Source: Mesorhizobium sp. BR1-1-16 (GTDB lineage: Bacteria > Pseudomonadota > Alphaproteobacteria > Rhizobiales > Kaistiaceae). From it: 64,000 bases of DNA. Made by a program: the position numbers and the translations under genes. Every line of letters begins with the position of its first letter. The first letter of the stretch is position 1. Where the stretch lies: contig NZ_JAIUIE010000010.1 in assembly GCF_020165495.1 (NCBI RefSeq), positions 62,001-126,000 of the forward strand, given 5' to 3'. Positions 61,336 through 64,000 of the stretch are shown piece by piece. Under the pieces are notes generated by a model. That model saw only the letters and a program-made list of their open reading frames with translations. It was not told the DNA's origin and did not search any database.

Positions 61336-61947
61336 ATGAGAGTGGAGCTCGACGGGCGCTTGGCGCTGGTCGTGGGCCGGGACGGGCCTGTCGTCGACCA
61401 GGTTGTGGCGGCTCTGGCTGAGAATGGCGCCGCAGTCTCGCGCCGTCAGCCGGTCGAAGCCTCGACCCAAAACGCAACGACACCTCCGGATCTCGCGGTG
61501 ATCGCACATGACCTGTCGCCTGATGGCACGGCTGAGGACATCGAGTGGCTGATTGACGCTGCCGAGACCATCGGCGAGGCCATGGCAGAGCGGGGCGGAC
61601 GGCTCATCGTGCTGACGACCTCGTTCGGGCTTCTGCCGTCACGCCGGCATGCCGCGCAGTCGGTCGCTACGGCCCGGACGGTCGCGGCGATGCGGACGCT
61701 GGCGATGCGGCTCGGCCCGACGGTTCTCGTCAATGCAGTCGGCGCCGGTGCGATCTCGGATGGAAGTGGCAGCTTTGTCGCCGGCGGGCAGGCGCTGCTC
61801 AGCCATGTGCCGACCGGCAGCGCGGGCACGATCGCCGATCTTGTAAATGCCGTGCTTTTCCTCGCAGATCCGATGAACACTTATCTGACCGGTCAGGTGC
61901 TGGCGGTCGATGGCGGTTGGGGAGCGGGCTATGGCCGCAACTTCTGA
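61336..61947 (+). CDS. Degenerate SDR-fold protein
   Basis: Short protein of 203 residues that aligns in outline with SDRs but lacks their key motifs. The cofactor turn is VGRDGPVV instead of TGxxxGIG; no NNAG is present; the YxxxK region reads SRRHAAQSVA. The C-terminal part is typical (VLFLADPMNTYLTGQVLAVDGGWGAGYG) and matches the ending of the SDR at 57180. It is therefore probably catalytically inactive or has a new role, for example as a partner subunit. ATG at 61336 follows GGGAGGAATGC. It overlaps the epimerase-like gene by 17 bp. Confidence 0.8.
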   Translation: MRVELDGRLALVVGRDGPVVDQVVAALAENGAAVSRRQPVEASTQNATTPPDLAVIAHDLSPDGTAEDIEWLIDAAETIGEAMAERGGRLIVLTTSFGLLPSRRHAAQSVATARTVAAMRTLAMRLGPTVLVNAVGAGAISDGSGSFVAGGQALLSHVPTGSAGTIADLVNAVLFLADPMNTYLTGQVLAVDGGWGAGYGRNF

Positions 61948-62833
61948 GAGCTTGAGGCGCGTGCAACTCAGCGCAGGCGATCTCGTGCTGACGCTCGTGC
62001 CGGAACTCGGCGGCAGCATCGCGGCCTTCACAAAGGGAGGCGTCGATATCATGCGGCCCCTCTCCGCGAAGGCCGAGGAGGAGCGGAATGTCCTCGGCGT
62101 CGCCAGCTTCCCGATGATCCCCTATGCGAACCGCATCGACGGCAACGGCTTCACCTTTGAGGGCGTCACCTACGCGCTTTTACCGAACAACCCGCCCGAA
62201 CGCTTCAACGTGCATGGCAATGCCTGGCTTAGCGCCTGGGTCGTCGCGGCGGCAGACACGAGATCCGCCACCCTGACGCTCGACCGGCGGATCGCCGGCG
62301 AGCCTTATCTCTACCGGGCGACGCAGCGTTTCGATCTGACGCCGGAGGGGCTGACGCTCGATACCGTCGTGGAGAATGTCGGTCCACGGCCGATGCCGTT
62401 TGGCTTCGGCCATCATCCCTGGTTCGAGCGCGACGCTGACGCCACGCTGCGCTTTACAGCCTCGCATGTGTGGGAATCCGGACCCGATGGCACCTCCGGC
62501 GCGCGGATTGCGGTGCCGCCGGAACTCGACTTCAGCGCTGGGCCCGTGCTGCCGCCAGCGCTTCGGAACAACTGCTATTCAGGCTGGAATGGGGTCGCCG
62601 AGATCGCCTTTCCGGCCCGCGGGCTGACGCTTCGGATGGAAGCGGACCCCATCCTCGGCAAGATCATGACCTATGCCGATCCGCAGAAGCCGTTCTTCTG
62701 CGCCGAGCCGCAGAGCAATGTCCCCTGTGCCGCCAACAAGCTGGAGCATGGCGAGGAGGATCTCGGCATCGTCGTGCTGGCGCCGGGCGAGTCCATGAGC
62801 GGCTCTGTTCGCTTCATCGTCACGGATGGCTGA
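61931..62833 (+). CDS. Aldose 1-epimerase (galactose mutarotase-like) family protein
   Basis: Beta-sandwich mutarotase-like protein of 300 residues. Family segments are PMIPYANRIDGNGFTFEG, FNVHGNAWLSAW with the conserved His, and FGFGHHPWFERDADATL with the second His; a late Glu in CAEPQSNVP fits the catalytic base. It should interconvert sugar anomers, supplying the form used by a sugar 1-dehydrogenase. The ATG at 61931 follows GGAGCGGGCT and lies within the end of the SDR-like gene, so both are coupled. Confidence 0.9.
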   Translation: MAATSESLRRVQLSAGDLVLTLVPELGGSIAAFTKGGVDIMRPLSAKAEEERNVLGVASFPMIPYANRIDGNGFTFEGVTYALLPNNPPERFNVHGNAWLSAWVVAAADTRSATLTLDRRIAGEPYLYRATQRFDLTPEGLTLDTVVENVGPRPMPFGFGHHPWFERDADATLRFTASHVWESGPDGTSGARIAVPPELDFSAGPVLPPALRNNCYSGWNGVAEIAFPARGLTLRMEADPILGKIMTYADPQKPFFCAEPQSNVPCAANKLEHGEEDLGIVVLAPGESMSGSVRFIVTDG

Positions 62834-62901
62834 CCCATGGCGAAGTCTGGCGCCTCCCGAAAAGCCGAGATCTGACGGTCGGGGCGTTGCGAGCGATGAC
62901 G

Positions 62902-63693
62902 CTACAAGAGCCTTGCCGTCATGCCGCCGTCGATCACGAAGCCGCTGCCCGTGACGAAGGACGCCGCGTCCGACAAGAGGAACGCGATGCCGGTCGCAAT
63001 CTCGCGCGGGTCGGCGATACGGGCGATCCGGTCGGTGGCGAATGAGAGCCCGGCGGCCTCGGCACCGCCCGCCTCGTCGAGGCCGTCCAGCGTCATGCGC
63101 GTCGCCACCGAGCCGACGATCAGCGCGTTCACGCGGATGTGGTCGACCGCGTAGTCGAGCGCCATCTGGCGGGAGAGTCCGAGCACCGCCGCCTTTGAGG
63201 CTGCATAGGCCGGCACTCCGGGCACGGTCGCGAGCGCGTGGACGGATGCGATATTGACGATACTGCCGCCGCCAGCGGCACGCAGATGCGGCAGCGTCGC
63301 CCGGCAAACACGAAATATGGCGGTCAGGTTGACGGCGATCGTCCGGTCCCATTCCGCGTCGGAGACGTCCTCGAGCCGCTTGCCGGTCATGTAGATGCCG
63401 GCGGCATTCACCACGCCGTCGAGCCGTCCATAGGCTGACAGGGCTGCTGCCACGGCCGCACGAACCTCGGCATCATCGGTGACATCGGTCTCGCGGAAGA
63501 TGAGGGCTGTGCCCGCCTCGGCATGCTTTCGCCCGAGTTCCGAGCCTTCCTGGCCGTCGAGGCCGATGCCGAACACGCGCGCGCCCTGGGCGACAAGGTG
63601 TTCGGCGGTTGCACGCCCGATGCCCGTGCCGGCGCCGGTCACGAGAATGCTCCGCCCCTCGACCGAAGGCGACCCCGGTACGGTCCAGTTCAC
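62902..63693 (-). CDS. Short-chain dehydrogenase/reductase
   Basis: Classical SDR of 263 residues with all motifs intact: TGAGTGIGR, NAAG in GVVNAAGIY, Ser in VNIASVHAL and YAASK. The C terminus is TGSGFVIDGGMTARLL. The start is GTG at 63693, overlapping the stop of the ABC ATPase gene by 4 bp (GTGA), so it belongs to an importer operon entering from the right edge. A sugar or polyol dehydrogenase is the natural reading. Confidence 0.92.
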   Translation of the reverse strand: MNWTVPGSPSVEGRSILVTGAGTGIGRATAEHLVAQGARVFGIGLDGQEGSELGRKHAEAGTALIFRETDVTDDAEVRAAVAAALSAYGRLDGVVNAAGIYMTGKRLEDVSDAEWDRTIAVNLTAIFRVCRATLPHLRAAGGGSIVNIASVHALATVPGVPAYAASKAAVLGLSRQMALDYAVDHIRVNALIVGSVATRMTLDGLDEAGGAEAAGLSFATDRIARIADPREIATGIAFLLSDAASFVTGSGFVIDGGMTARLL

Positions 63694-64000
63694 GTCGCCA
63701 CTCCCGTTCTCAGGGCTGTCTGACCCGTCAGTTCAGCCTGTGCGGCCGCGATGATGCGCAGCACCTGCTCTTCGTCGCGCTCGCCGCGCTGGAACTCGTC
63801 GACTTGCCGGCCGTCAGCCACGACCACGCAGCGGTCGCTGAGCCCGATCACCTCCTCGAGTTCCGAGGCGACGATAACGAGAGCGACGCCCTTGTCGGCA
63901 AGCTCTGTGATGAGGCGGTAGATCTCGTGGCGGGTGGCGGCATCGACGCCCTTGGTCGGCTCGTCGAGGAGAAGCACGCGCGGCCCGTTCATCAGCACGC
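63690..64000 (-). CDS. CUT2-type ABC ATPase, C-terminal part (runs off window)
   Basis: Last roughly 103 residues of a sugar ABC ATPase; the start lies beyond the right edge. Visible are the second Walker B and D-loop (VLLLDEPTKGVDAATRHEIY), and the switch region VALVIVASELEEVIGLSDR that is standard for RbsA-type C-terminal domains. It is the fourth CUT2 ATPase of the window and is translationally coupled to the SDR gene that follows. Confidence 0.9.
   Translation of the reverse strand, partial: VLMNGPRVLLLDEPTKGVDAATRHEIYRLITELADKGVALVIVASELEEVIGLSDRCVVVADGRQVDEFQRGERDEEQVLRIIAAAQAELTGQTALRTGVAT

Noticed and set aside
62834-62901. Possible terminator between the convergent epimerase-like and SDR genes
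   Set aside because: I looked for a stem-loop in this 68-bp gap and found no convincing one.
1-64000. CRISPR arrays, tRNA/rRNA genes, insertion sequences and phage genes
   Set aside because: No regularly spaced direct repeats, no tRNA-like cloverleaf noticed, no rRNA-like stretch and no transposase or integrase motif were seen on either strand.

Overview
The window is GC-rich, densely coding DNA, most plausibly from a free-living or plant/soil-associated alphaproteobacterium of the order Hyphomicrobiales (Rhizobiales). This rests on the GC-biased codon use, the many GTG/TTG starts behind GGAGG-type ribosome sites, 4-bp ATGA/GTGA gene overlaps, and the abundance of sugar ABC importers with GntR, LacI, SorC and Crp regulators. 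Genus cannot be fixed from sequence alone. I see no rRNA, tRNA, CRISPR array, phage or transposase gene. The whole window reads as a catabolic island with six ABC importers (one NMT1-type, one CUT1-type, three ribose/CUT2-type, plus the end of a fourth CUT2 system at the right edge).

Region A (0.1-8.4 kb): SorC regulator, nitrilase-superfamily amidase, DUF1355 amidotransferase-like protein, XRE-cupin regulator, M20 carbamoylase-type hydrolase, NMT1-type binding protein, M24 peptidase-like protein, ABC ATPase and permease. The chemistry is C-N bond hydrolysis of an imported N-containing compound. Two copies of a TTCAAGTCTCTTGA dyad flank the XRE-cupin gene and are probably its operators. A sulfatase (8.4-9.9 kb) converges on this operon.

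Region B (10.1-26.6 kb): a D-apiose catabolic locus. The plus-strand operon holds a CUT1 binding protein, two permeases (no ATPase), a signal-less apiosidase-like (DUF5060/DUF4038) hydrolase and a nucleoside-hydrolase-fold protein. The converging minus-strand operon, with every junction overlapping, encodes apnL, apsD, oiaX (a RuBisCO-like protein), oiaK and apnO, i.e. D-apiose to 3-phosphoglycerate plus glycolate. The two operons start from promoters that share TGGTATAATGA. A FadR-type GntR regulator, an ETF-quinone oxidoreductase and an acetyl xylan esterase-like protein follow.

Region C (26.7-39.3 kb): DJ-1/PfpI protein, a ribose-type ABC importer, a GntR regulator with an ATCCTATAGGAT dyad, and a diverging operon of Ldh-family dehydrogenase, iron alcohol dehydrogenase, aldehyde dehydrogenase, alpha/beta hydrolase and aldo/keto reductase. 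An SDR and a phosphotriesterase-like lactonase close the region.

Region D (39.5-43.2 kb): an exported HAD phosphatase and an exported arylsulfatase, divergent from a Crp/Fnr regulator that has a perfect TTGCACTT-CC-AAGTGCAA dyad just before its start.

Region E (43.3-63.99 kb): LacI regulator with a CUT2 importer and MBL-fold hydrolase; a converging operon of CUT2 importer, SMP-30 lactonase, PfkB kinase and KDPG-type aldolase; then a HutC/UTRA GntR regulator, two SDR-family proteins, a fused 2-oxoacid dehydrogenase E1alpha-E1beta-lipoyl polypeptide, a small E2-like protein without its catalytic His motif, an aldose 1-epimerase-like protein, another SDR and the end of another ABC ATPase. A TTATNATAG-core motif recurs before the importer, the SDR/regulator pair and the E1/SDR-like pair, suggesting one regulon. 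This last stretch contains the least conventional biochemistry in the window.
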